From: Salvia splendens
Taxonomy: Eukaryota > Streptophyta > Magnoliopsida > Lamiales > Lamiaceae
Direction of reading: 5' to 3'
NCBI RefSeq assembly: GCF_004379255.2
Contig: NC_056034.1
Location: 34,537,262 to 34,601,261, forward strand
Length of the DNA stretch: 64,000 bases
The notes beneath the pieces are model-generated. The model was not told where the DNA came from. It saw only the letters and a list, made by a program, of their open reading frames with translations, and searched no databases. The position numbers and the translations under genes were made by a program. Of the stretch, positions 1 through 10,864 are shown one piece after another (the first letter of the stretch is position 1; every line of letters begins with the position of its first letter).

Positions 1-940
1 ACGTGTTCAAATAATTAGATTTAAATGTAAGTATGTTGTTAATTTTTCTCAATATATTGATTAAAATGTAAAAAAAATAACAATTAATATAATTGATATA
101 ATAATGATAAATATAGATAACTAAAGAATGATTTGTTTAGTGGTATAATATAGTTTATATATTAGTAGTAGACTAATAGTATGATTTTGTATAATAGTTG
201 TTATTCTAATAGATGTAGTATAATTTATATAAATAAAATTATTATTTGTGAATATATTCTTGATAGATAAGAATAAACAATTATTGAGTAATATGATTTG
301 TGTATAGATAAATAATGATTCATATTATAGTTATCACTAGATTAATACAATTTGTATAATAATTATTCTCTTAATATAAATTATAATGGTATTTATTAGT
401 TAATATACACTTAAACTTATACACAAACAAATCGATAATGATAAAGAATTAAAGAATAATACTTTATGTAATTATATTTGTTGTTAAGTTATAATTATAG
501 AAGGTAGTTAAGATATAAACTAATATAAACAAAGATGATGGAGATGTATCATGTAGTTATAAATAAGGAGTTTTATCCCACATTGAAAGAAAGAGCAACA
601 CATCCAAGACCATGTAGCTATAAAAGAGAATCATCCAATACACTCTCTTTCAACCCAAAAGCTCAAGTCCAACATTAAGTGTAAATTGTGACTTATAAGT
701 TGTGACTTGTAGCCTAGTTGAAATAAACACTAAAACGAGAAATGCAAAAAAAAAATTTATGAACCGCTGAACCGGCCTGGAACCGGCGGTTTTGAACTGC
801 CTCGTGATCTGGTGGTTTTTTTAACCGGAACCGGAACCGCCGGGACCCTTGGCGGGTCAGTTCCGGTTCATGGGAATGATGAACCGTGAACCGCCGGTTC
901 ATTAACCAGAACCGGCGGTTCCGACCCGTGTGCATGCCTA
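1..940. mobile_element. hAT-like non-autonomous element, right part (left end outside window)
   Basis: The right terminus reads TGTGCATGCCTA at 929-940 and is preceded by dense GGCGGTTC/GAACCGCC repeats (760-930). Stretches at about 240-420 and 540-680 match, in the same orientation, parts of the complete element at 1682-3945, so both belong to one family. Copia integrase coding sequence begins directly after it. The left end and first target-site copy lie before the window. The short ORFs inside are products of the repeat and are not genes. Confidence 0.7.
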
Positions 941-1681
941 GCCTTGAGTTTTGCAATGCTCAAATTGATTCTTTGTGTCAAAAACATGGGATTAAAAGGC
1001 ATAAGACTACTTCTTACACCCCTCAGCAAAATGGAGTTGCTGAGAGGATGAATAGGACTTTGCTTGAGAAAGTTAGGTGTCTCTTATCCAAAAGTGGTCT
1101 TTCAAAGAAATTTTGGGGTGAAGCTCTTTACACTGCTTGCTACTTGATCAATAGATCACCTTCTGTCCCTTTAAAGGGAAGGTGTCCTTAGTTTGTTTTC
1201 ACTGGTAGACAACCCAATCTGTCACACCTAAGGGTGTTTGGTTGTAGTGCTTTTTACTCACTCCAAAAATGATAAGCTTGATCCTAGGTCTAAAAAGGGT
1301 GTTTTTCTTTAGTATCCAGAGGGTGTCCAGGGGTATAGGGTTTAGGGTCAAGGTGATTATCAGCAGGGATGTCATCTTCGATGAAAAAGACTTTCCTTGT
1401 TATGTGTCCCCTAGTGCCCCTACTTTTCCGTCCTCAGATGGTGAACCTCTTAGTGAGGTGGAGCCACCTGAGGAGGGTCCCTCAAGTGAGGTGGAGTCCC
1501 AGGGCAGTGATGCTTCCACTGAGGTGGAACAGGTGGGGAATACTTACCCTATAAGTCATGACCCTGACCCCCCAACCCCTCCAGATGCCCAAGTCCCTGA
1601 TAATGCTTTTGACAATGAGCCACAATCCAATAATAATCCAGATTTACAGAACTATGAATTGACTAGGGATAGAGCCAGAAG
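941..1681 (+). pseudogene. Ty1/Copia polyprotein fragment: integrase C-terminal half and linker
   Basis: Translation shows the integrase core signature HGIKRHKTTSYTPQQNG followed by VAERMNRTLLEKVRCLL, then FWGEAL and ACYLINRSP, typical of plant Copia integrase. After an in-frame TAG (1189-1191) the frame continues with HLRVFGCSAF, KLDPRSKKG and YPEGVQGYR, the conserved stretch after integrase, and then an acidic serine/proline-rich linker (about 1400-1660). Stop codons at 1189, near 1270 and at about 1313 make it a fossil. It is cut on the left by the hAT element ending at 940 and on the right by the one starting at 1682. No Copia LTRs were found in the window. Confidence 0.88.
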
Positions 1682-3945
1682 TAAGCATGCACAAACCGAA
1701 CCGAATTGGCGGTTAACCCAGGTTCATAACGCGGAATCAGAACCTGCGTTGACGGTTCAAACCGCCGGACGGTTCGGCGGTTCACATGGGCCAGTTCAGG
1801 TTCAACAAAATGTGAAATCGGAACCGGCGGTTCCGAACCGGCGGTTCAACGGTTAAACCAGCGGTTCAATTAAAATTTTAAAAAAAATTATTTATATAAA
1901 TTGATTTTTATATTTAAAAAATAATTATTACAAATAAATTGATACAAGAAATTCATAATAACCCATATACATTTGATGGGCTTGTAAATTCTATGAAACC
2001 ATTCTTGGTTATATCTCTTTTATAGAGACATCATTGAATGTTTTATGTTTTACTCTCGATGTGGGACAAAATAGGTTGAAGTGTTATCTTTTATAACTAC
2101 ATATTTAGATCATTCATTCATCTTTTTCCAATGTAGAATACAAAACATTCTTTTGTCTTCTACTTTTTTTCATTTTTTGTATAATATATATAAACAAAAT
2201 TATTATTTAAATATATTCTTGATTCATAAAAATAAATAATTATTGAGAAATGTGATTTGTATATAGAAAAATAATTATTTGTACAATAGTTATTGTTAGA
2301 CTTATACAATTTATTTTATAATTATTCTTTTAATGTGTATAATAGTATTTATTAGTTAACATATACTCCCTCCGTCTCATGCTACTTGCACATTTCATTT
2401 TCGGACTGTCCCAAACTATTTGCACTATTTCTATTTTAGATAAAAAAAATTATGGTACTAATTAAGATATTAGAGTTAGTTTATGTTTCCTTTATCAAGT
2501 GTTGCCTTATTGCACTTAAAATTTTAATTTAATTACACTAATTACTAATGTTCAAATTTACGCTATTAAAGTGAAAAGTGCGAGTAGCATGAATAATAGT
2601 TCATGCAATAATATTTGCTCATAAATTTAAACATAAGCAAATCGATAATGATAAAGAACTAATGAATAATAGTTCATGCAATAATATTGTTGTTAAATTA
2701 TCATAATAGAAGATAGAGTACTAATATAGACAAAGAATTATGGGAGATCTATCATATAGTTATAAATAATGACTTCTCTCATACTGAAAGCAAGAGTAAC
2801 ACACCCAAGAATGTGTAACTATAAAAGAGAATAATCCAATACACTCTCTTCCAAATTAAAGCCTCAAATCCAACTTTAAGTATTGGCATTTAAAAATAAA
2901 AAGGTCTAACTTAAATTATTGTTTATTAATTATTAGAAGTAAATTGAATCGTTATAAGTTGTAACTTTTGGTCTTGTTCAGTTTTATTATGAATAAAATT
3001 GCAATTTTCACCTTATTGTTTGAATATTAGTTATGCACATTTTATACATAAGAAAGACTAAAAAGACAAAAAAAATTGATTGCTCATACTTAAAGTTAAA
3101 CCTTTTGATTTTAAAAATATCAATACTTAATGTTGGACTTGAGTTTTTAAATTGGAATAGAGTGTATTAGATTATTCCTCTTTTATAGTTACACATTCTT
3201 GGATGTGTTACTCTTTCTTTCAATGTGGGACAAAAGTCATTATTTATAACTATGTGATAGATCTCCCATCATTCTTTGTCTATATTAGTACTCTATTTTC
3301 TATTATGATAATTTAACAACAAATATTATTACATGAACTATTATTCAATAGTTCTTTATCATTATCGATTTGCTTATGTTTATAAATTTATGTATATGTT
3401 AACTAATAAATACTATTACACACATTAAAGAAATAATTATTATACAAATTGTATAAACCTAACGATAACTATTATACAAATAAATATTTTTCTATATACA
3501 AATCATATTTCTCAATAATTATTTATTTTTATCTATCAAAAATATATTCAAATAATAATTTTGTTTATATATATATTATACATAAAATGAAGAAAAGTTG
3601 AAGACAAAAGAAAGTTTTGTGTCCCACATTGGAAAAAGATGAATGAATGATCTAAACATGTAGTTATAAAAGAAAATACTTAAACATATTTTGTCCCACA
3701 TTGAAAGTAAAATATAAAACATTCAAGGATGTCTCTATAAATGAGAAAATCAAGAATTGTTTCATAGAATTCATAAGCCAAAAAAAAATTAAAGTGAACC
3801 GCCGAACCGGCCCGGAACCAGCGGTTTTGGCCGGAAACTAGCGGTTTTGAATTGTTGTCGGAACCGGTGATTTTTTGAACCTGAACCGGAACCGCCTAAA
3901 CCCTTGGCGGGCCGGTTCAGGTTCAACATTGTTTTGTGAACCCTA
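1682..3945. mobile_element. Complete hAT-like non-autonomous element, near-palindromic, nested in Copia
   Basis: The element is flanked by a perfect 8-bp duplication GCCAGAAG (1674-1681 and 3946-3953), the size expected for hAT transposition. Left terminus TAAGCATGCACAAACC and right terminus TTTTGTGAACCCTA are imperfect inverted repeats. Subterminal regions are rich in GGCGGTTC motifs. The two halves are long inverted repeats: for example 2058-2140 pairs with about 3610-3700, and 2843-2890 with 3113-3165, centred near 3000. No transposase ORF is present. A Stowaway-like MITE sits inside at 2366-2592. The Copia frame continues across the insertion from the linker into the segment preceding reverse transcriptase. 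Confidence 0.88.
2366..2592. mobile_element. Stowaway-like MITE inside hAT element
   Basis: Begins CTCCCTCCGTCTCATGC after TA and ends with the matching GCGAGTAGCATGA. The right terminus is worn and lacks the usual GGAG. The related hAT copy (around 415 in the window) reads straight through this place without it, giving an internal empty-site comparison. Confidence 0.7.
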
Positions 3946-3953
3946 GCCAGAAG

Positions 3954-4411
3954 GGTTGTGAACCCTCCTGAAAAATATGGTCAATGCATGAACTTAATTG
4001 CTTTAGCTTTTAATGTGTTTGAATCTGATGGAGATGAGCCTCAATCTTATAATCAGGCTCTGAAGTCTAAGTTCTGGGGGTTCAAAGCTATGAAAGAGGA
4101 GTGAAATATCTGTTTGTCAATAAGACTTGGCCTTGTACCTTTGCCCCCTGTTGCTTCTGTTGTTGATTGTAGGTGGTTGTTTAAGCTAAAAAATGAGATT
4201 GAGGGGCTTAGGTACAAGGCTAGGCTGGTAGCCAAAGGTCTTACTCAACAAGAGTGGATAGATTATACTGAAAGTTTTGCTCCTGTGGCTAAATTTACTA
4301 CTGTTAGAGTCATGCTTGCTTTATGTGCTCAATTTAATTAGGAGTTGAAACAAATGGATGTCAAAACTGATTTTCTTCATGGTAATTGAAAGAGCAGGAT
4401 GTTTATATGGT
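3954..4411 (+). pseudogene. Copia polyprotein fragment: linker and reverse transcriptase N-terminal part
   Basis: Translation contains [30 protein letters not shown] and [20 protein letters not shown], followed after a stop by MDVKTDFLHGN. These are the conserved N-terminal blocks of Copia reverse transcriptase, in the same direction as the integrase fragment. Stops at about 4102, 4339 and 4387 show decay. It continues the frame of the fragment ending at 1681 once the hAT insertion is disregarded. The coding sequence breaks off near 4411, where an unrelated 1.5-kb sequence starts. Confidence 0.87.
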
Positions 4412-5903
4412 TGTGTAATCAACTGATCAGGAGGAGACTCCTAACCTAGTCGTGTCTTTGGCACGATGACCTAAAACCCTAGTATCAATAATTTATTCAA
4501 CCCACTTCTACTGAATAGTATAGCGGATGTAAGGGTCGAATCCCACATAGATTAATGAATGCGAATTGTGATTGTGGTGATAATCTGGAAGGGGTTCGTT
4601 AGCTACCATGCTTTTGGGTTAAGGGTTTCCTAAGCACTAATTCCAAAGTGACATGTACTCTACTGACTGGTAAGACTATCTCATATCTGGGTAAGATTGT
4701 GTACGTGAAAGAGAATAACTATCCTACTGGAGTGCATGTGAAAAGTAAAAGTTTACTAAAAATGTCTAGACAATACCTGGAGTGAAAATCCTAACGGACT
4801 GGCTGAAGCACTGCCAGATATGCAGAAAGGACTGACAAAAAGCAAAGGACAAAAGGGAAAGTGGCTGAAAAAGCGTAAAGTGGTCCAAATTTCAGATCCG
4901 CTTGTTATCTTCTCCAACACGTATGCGATTCAACAGAATAAACCAGACTCCATTAACAACAACTCAACAACATCTTCCATAATAATAATATTCAGAATTA
5001 AAAGCTGAACCAAATAGATTAAAGCCGATAATCCAAATCTAAACAGACTGACTAACATGCAAGGTGACGAAAGCTACGTAATAACAGATTTCATGCGGTA
5101 AACTTCAAATTAAACGATCAACCACTTCGAAATTTTGCTCAACACTTCAGATCTGATTAACTCAAGAACATTCATGCGTCGAACACTTGGAAATTTACGC
5201 TAACTACTGGATCTAACTAATCTAGGCAGAATGAAACACGATTGCAATCGAAAGATAAACAAAAGCAAACTTCATTTCATAAGAACTAGATATCAAAACA
5301 CAATTCTTCCGTAACATAGTAGAAATGCAGATTATATAGTAGATCCAACAAAAATAACAAAATACGAGTTTAAACTACGAAAGCAAATAAAGATTGTTTA
5401 GCCTCGCGGGCGATGAAACGATGTTTTAGAGAATTTAACGACTGGATGAGGCGGTGGTGAGGTTTCCTCGGCGGAATGCCGAGGTCTTCAAGTGATCATA
5501 ACAGATGGTGAGGAACGAGAAGTGTCGGAGCTAGTCTCCGCAGTTAGTGCGGTTTCTAAATATGAGTTGGTGTGTCGTCGTGTGTGTTCCTCCTTCATGT
5601 GACCTTCTATTTATAGGGTGGCTTGCCCTAAAAATTAGGGTTGTCTCTCCTTGCACATTGTCGCTTTTGCCCCCATTAAGTAGTTGGTCGTTTCCTAGCA
5701 ATCCTTCATTCTCCATCTCGAGCCTTTAGGCATGCATCCTGGTCAGTATTGTACCCTTCTGGCATCCTTTTCACTTGAGTCTCCCGATCATTCTCCTGCT
5801 GACTTGTATCCTTTTCTGCACACTTAAGCAACCTTTCTTGCAAATAATGCACGTTAAGCTCATCATATGGACCAGTAACTAAGGCCTAGAATACGACTTA
5901 TCA
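4412..5903. mobile_element. Inserted non-coding block in Copia RT, possibly a solo LTR
   Basis: About 1.5 kb without a supported ORF splits the Copia reverse transcriptase. It could be read as TGTGTAATC...CTTATCA, giving TG...CA ends. It holds a TATA-like CTATTTATAGGG near 5608, and the phrase GGGTCGAATCCCAC near 4530 resembles plant LTR sequence. I found no matching 5-bp target duplication. The flanking RT pieces overlap instead of abutting, so insertion of a simple solo LTR is not proven. Confidence 0.4.
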
Positions 5904-6525
5904 GTGATCTTGATAAGCCTATCTATATGAAGCAACCCGAGGGTTTTGTTGATCCTAAGTTCCACAATCATATGTGTTTGCTTAAGAAAGCTTTGTATGG
6001 TCTCAAACAGTCCCTAGGCAATGGAATATCAAGTTTAATACTTGCATGCATAAGTTAGGGTTTGTGAGAAGTGTCTTTGATGCTTGTTTGTATGTGAAGA
6101 ACTTAGATAAAGTGCATGTGTTCTTGCTGTTGTATGTGGATGATATGCTTATCATGGGTCCTTGCATCAAGTCTTTTAAACTTGTGCAATATGTTTTATG
6201 TAAAAATTTTGACATGAAAGATCTTGGTGATGTAAAAAAGATTTTGGGGATCAATATCCTTAAGGATAGGAAGTCCTCTACTTTGGTTTTTCACCGGGAA
6301 CCTTATGTGCAAAATTTTTTTAAAAAGTTTAATATGCTTGGTGCTAAAATTGCTTTTATTCCTCCGGCTGTACATTTCATGCTGAGTAAGGACCTTTGTC
6401 CTAAAACTGAGTCTGAAATTAAAGCTATGAAGAACGTTCCATATGCTAATGCTATTGGGTCAGTGATGTATCTTATGGTTAGTACTAGACCTGATATTGC
6501 CTATGTTGTTTCTTGCTTGAGCAGA
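5904..6525 (+). pseudogene. Copia reverse transcriptase C-terminal part to RNase H linker
   Basis: Translation starts with DLDKPIYMKQPEGFVDP and LLKKALYGLKQ. After a frameshift near 6010 it continues with FVRSVFDACLYVK, the catalytic YVDDMLIMG (about 6135-6160), FDMKDLGDVKKILGI and IGSVMYLMVSTRPDIAY. The YVDD motif is the reverse transcriptase metal-binding site. The sequence ends with a stop at 6526-6528 and no RNase H follows. Its start overlaps, by the IYM/VYM codons, the end of the fragment at 3954-4411. Confidence 0.87.
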
Positions 6526-7414
6526 TAAGAGTAATAAGAGTAATATGAATTGATAAAATATAGAATCATAAAGTATTCTCAATAAAGCTTGATCTAGGCT
6601 ACTAATTTAATATGGCATTTATGAAAAATTCAAATTTTTCTACACACGGAGGGGGTGATTTTCTATTGGAACGGACGGGAGGGAACGGTCGTCCCCTCCC
6701 CACCCCACCCCACCCCACCCCAACCCAACCCAACCCAACCCAACCCAAATCTGCTTGCTTTGTTTTGTGACAATTGTCGATTGCCGCAATTGCATGGATT
6801 GCCATTTAGCAGAATTCACAATAAAGCTACGGATAGAAAAATAGCCACATGCATCTTGCTTTAAGTACGGAGGACTTCTCCCTCTTCTTTTCTTTCACTC
6901 TTTATACTATTAATTAATTTATGTACTCTACTGTGCATATATTTATTGTTTTGGTATTTTGCTGTCAAAAGTTTTGAGTTATGCTAAAAAGTGGAGATTA
7001 TTTAGATTATTGAGGCACCAACGTGTGAAATCATTTGGTTCACTCAACAAGCTAAATACATTATAAAATTTTATGTACATTACCGAGTAGATAAAAACAT
7101 ATAAATAAATAAATTTCATGCTAAAAAGTGGAGATTATTGAGGCACCAACGTGTGAAATCATTTGGTTCACTCAACTAGCTTTGACCGGAGACAAAAAGG
7201 TAAGCTTCAAATTATGACATTGGCCATCATAACTTTAATGTTTGATAGTATTATTATTTTCAGTCAGATTTAGATTTAGTATAGGAGAGGCAGTTTCATT
7301 TATACTATATTGCATTAGCAATTTAGCATGAATTTGGATCCAACAAAAATAAAAGTTTACGCTACACGAATTTATGAATATTGTGCCGTCTAACGTCCTA
7401 TAGTTTTGTTTTTT
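6526..7414. other. Intergenic; simple repeat and short direct duplication
   Basis: No gene is seen. 6693-6748 is a pentanucleotide tract, first CCCCA then CCCAA units. A block of about 60 bp at 6978-7050 (starting GCTAAAAAGTGGAG) recurs at 7110-7181 with a small internal deletion. The open frames across the C-rich tract are products of the repeat. Confidence 0.7.
6693..6748. repeat. Pentanucleotide microsatellite (CCCCA)n grading into (CCCAA)n
   Basis: Consecutive CCCCA units switch to CCCAA units midway, so the tract is one array whose unit has changed by one base. Confidence 0.9.
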
Positions 7415-8174
7415 AGGGGTGTCTAAACGGGTAGCGGGTATGGGGAAACCCTCAACCCTACCAGCTACCCGATGAGTATCGGGTACCCACTACCCGGCGA
7501 CAATAGGAAATGGGGCGGGATCGGGTATTTTGTTTTAAATTTTTGCGGGTATGGGTATACCCGCTACCCACGCGGGTATACCCGTTAAACCCGATAATAC
7601 CCGTTATTTTTAGGGTTAGGGTTTTAAAATATTTTATTTTAGTTAATTAGTTTCAAATTTATATATAATCAGTTTATATTAAACTTTTGAATGGTGATTT
7701 AATTTTAGACATGCTTGATGTTTCTATCATATTTGCTTATTTGAAACTTGGATTTGCATTATATTTCATACGTGGTCATATTATATTTAAGAGATGAGAA
7801 ATCACCATATTTGTGCATAGTTAATTGTTGAAAATTATGCAAATACAACAAAGTAAAATAAATATAAATCTAAAATCACAGTGTAGCAACTAGCAACAAT
7901 CCCAAAATTCATTCTAGAATTACAAACATGTACATAAAATTATTGTACTAGATGACTAGCATTGATGATAAGCGAAAACTAAAAGTATAATATCATTGAA
8001 TAATATAATACACAATTCAAATTATGCCTGCAGATTTGGAATACCCGATGCGGGTATCGGGTTACCCGTATAACTATACGGATCGAGATTGGATAGTATA
8101 ATATTAAAGTTTTTGGGTACGGGTGCTCGCAAAATCGGGTTTAGGTACCCGTGGATATCCATTTCGACACCCCT
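7415..8174. mobile_element. hAT-like non-autonomous element (AGGGGTGTC termini)
   Basis: Termini AGGGGTGTC...GACACCCCT are perfect 9-bp inverted repeats. Subterminal regions carry many GGGTACCCG/CGGGTATAC motifs at both ends (about 7428-7610 and 8040-8160), with an AT-rich centre. Flanks TGTTTTTT and ATTTTTTC are T-rich and only roughly alike, so the 8-bp target copy cannot be defined exactly. No transposase is present. Confidence 0.8.
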
Positions 8175-9482
8175 ATTTTTTCATCGGTTGCCCAACATCC
8201 AATATCATGACATAACAAATATATACAACATATCTATGGAGTATTTAAGAAACGCAATATAATAAGATCATTAGTTCAGTCAGTCAATGATGTATATCAT
8301 ATTTTATTTTACTTTATTCTAAAGCAGAATGTTTAATTAAACATTAATAATAGATCGAAACAGCGCGGCGCCGAATTGCCTACCAATCCTTTCTTTCCTT
8401 CTCACGTTCGGGTGCCATCTTTGTCTTAATTTCGACTGAATCTTCGTCCTTGCATCATCTTTATCAATATGAAAACATACAAAGAGAAATGGAATCGACT
8501 GGGGCTACAACTTTTATAATCCTCTCGTTCCAACTAAGATTGACACATTTTTTTTAAAATTTGTCCTAAATAAAATGAAACAAATAAAATTCTATATCAA
8601 CTAAAAAAATGTGTCATGTTAGTCGGGCCGAAGGGAATACTGTATAGTTTGGGTAAAAGAAAGAAATCGAGAAAATAATTAAAATTACATAAAAATAGAA
8701 AGCACAATGTATAAAGAAGTTCCGAGGAAACAGCAATAAATTTGCAAGCTATCATGAATGTGGGAGAATTCTACACTTACTTTTTGAAAACTCTACTGAG
8801 GGAGAATTCTAAATTTTCTTATGTCTCATGAATTCGAATTATTCTACTCTTTTCTCCGTAGGTGAAGTTATGTCTCCTTCCTAGCCAATTCCTATATTAT
8901 TTGATTAGAAACATGAGATTATCTATAATTTTCTGATTTCTTGGCTTTTGGGATAGTTTTATGTAATTTTAGTTTCTTTTTTTGTTTGTACTGGATTTTT
9001 AGTTTAGTTTTTGGATTTTATATTTTCAAATTTGTATTTTCGATTTAGATTATTTTTTTTTATAAAAGTTCATATTGCTGCAAATGAGAGGTGTCCTCAT
9101 TGTCATCTTCATTCTTCATGCAATAGCTCGATGCTATACTTCCTCCGTCCTACTAGCTATAAGTGATCAACTTTTTATTTTAGATTATCATATTTATAAG
9201 GCTTGTTTTCTTTTTTCAGCAAAAACAACACCTTTCTCATCTCGTACTTTATTTTCTCTCCCCTAATCTATTATCTATTTCTTATTTTATTATCTCTATA
9301 TCTCCCCTACTTTTTCTTCTCTTTACTTAATTTAATAAATATTATTTTTTTTATGAACCATGCCCAAAGAAATTTCTCACTTATTTTGGATAGAGTTAGG
9401 ACGTATAATGGCACCTTCAAGACTTCTTCTCCTTACCATTTTATCATCATGATTCATGGATAAATATTGCATTAGCTAACAC
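8175..9482. other. Intergenic, MITE remnants only
   Basis: 8520-8637 has Stowaway-like inverted ends (left CCTCTCGTTCCAACTAAG, right AGTCGGGCCGAAGGGA). A second left-end-like sequence TTCCTCCGTCCTAC lies near 9141. No supported gene. Confidence 0.6.
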
Positions 9483-10391
9483 CAATGTTTTAAAAATCGG
9501 ACCGGACCGGTCGGTTCGACCGGTCGGACCGCGAGCCGGTAGGTAGTCCGGTCCGGTTCACCCCTTTAAACCACCATTGCATTGAACCGCCGTGAACCGG
9601 TGGAACCGGCTGGTCGGACCGGTTGGACCGTGAACCGGAAACCGGTTTTCTATTTTTTTAATTTTTTTTTTAAAATTTGTTGTTGGTAGAGGTTGAACTC
9701 ATGACCTCTGTTCTAATTAAGAAGGCCTCTACCACTCCACCACATGGGCTCATTCAACAATTTGAACATTAAATATTTTTATACATTAACCATTAATTTT
9801 ATCTATAAAAACTAATTCATTTTAATTTTATTATTCTTTAATATAATTGTTAATTATAATATATATAATTATCATCCTTTATATTTTAATGATACTCTAC
9901 TTACCACCTATATTATTATTAGTACCATATAAGATTCATTATTTACTATAAATAAATTTTTATATTACATACTTAATTTATATACCCTAGCTATTGACAT
10001 TAATGAATAATCTTATCTAAACTAATTAATAAGTACTTAATTCGTATTTAATTATATATTATTTTATGAAATAAATTTCCTTAAATTAATATAAACATTA
10101 TCTATTTTAATACATGAAATATTAAATTTTTTATCTAGACTAACTAATATAAAATATATATATATCATAATATATTTAATAAATTTTAATATTATTTATA
10201 TTTATACATCACTAATTATCTATAAGGTTTAATGTTTTGTGATATATTATTAATTGTAAATCATTTACTAAATTTAATATATTTTTATATATATTTGCAA
10301 CAGTAAAATGGTTAGACCAGTGGTTCGACCGGTTGAACCGTGAATCAGTAACGTCGCCGGTTAGCTTGCCGGTCCGGTTTTTAAAACATTG
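9483..10391. mobile_element. hAT-like non-autonomous element with perfect 8-bp TSD
   Basis: The 8-bp duplication GCTAACAC occurs at 9475-9482 and 10392-10399. Termini CAATGTTTTAAAAATCGG and CCGGTTTTTAAAACATTG are near-perfect inverted repeats. Both subterminal regions are made of GACCGG/CCGGTT motifs (9500-9650 and 10310-10375). The centre is AT-rich and non-coding except for a tRNA-like stretch on the minus strand at 9683-9749. The element ends about 470 bp upstream of the AP2 gene start, so it forms part of that gene's upstream region. Confidence 0.93.
9683..9749 (-). other. tRNA-like (A box/B box) sequence inside hAT element
   Basis: Read on the minus strand, this stretch begins near GCCCATGTGGTGGAG and contains the A-box-like TGGTGGAGTGGTAGAGG. 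About 30 nt further on comes the B-box-like GAGTTCAACCTC, followed by CTACC. The arrangement resembles a decayed tRNA or a SINE head. It is not a functional tRNA gene: the complementary stems are incomplete. Confidence 0.4.
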
Positions 10392-10864
10392 GCTAACACC
10401 TTCATACGTAAATACTCAAAGCACATAAAAGGGTAAATATAAACGTAGAAAGGTGAATTGAGGCAAGCTGGCGGGAGAAGATCAGCCAAAAAAAAGGTGA
10501 TAGAATGAATGCCACGTGTAAACCAGATGAACAACCCCACAAACAGACACAAATTTACTATGGAAGTCCCCCATCAATCTATTATTTTGATTTCAATAAA
10601 AAAGTAAAACGCGAAAATAGGTCTGTTTTGGTGACTATACCGCCAGATGAAGACCGCCACAGTTATCCCATAATAGGCAACCACTTGCCTTGTTCATGCA
10701 AAATTACAACCACCATTATTTTAATATCATACTATTAATTGACACAAAAATAGGGCTTAATTGAGATCTATATCTGTGTTCATATTTTACCCCATCTCTC
10801 TGTGTCTGGAACTCTGAGTCCCAAAGAAAACACTCTCACAACATCCATCTCTAAATTTTCGATA
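10392..10864. promoter_or_regulatory. Upstream region of the AIL5-like gene
   Basis: A G-box core CACGTG is visible at about 10512-10517 (CCACGTGT). The last 70 bases before the start codon are rich in CT and AC, like a plant 5' leader. No TATA box could be assigned with confidence. Confidence 0.35.

Noticed and set aside
714..956. Arg/Phe-rich frame
   Set aside because: Translation of GGCGGTTC repeats at the hAT end.
6602..6864. Gly/Trp- and Pro/Asn-rich frames
   Set aside because: Direct translations of the CCCCA/CCCAA microsatellite.
9683..9749. Functional tRNA gene
   Set aside because: Boxes are present but the stems do not close, and it lies inside an hAT element; kept only as a tRNA-like remnant.
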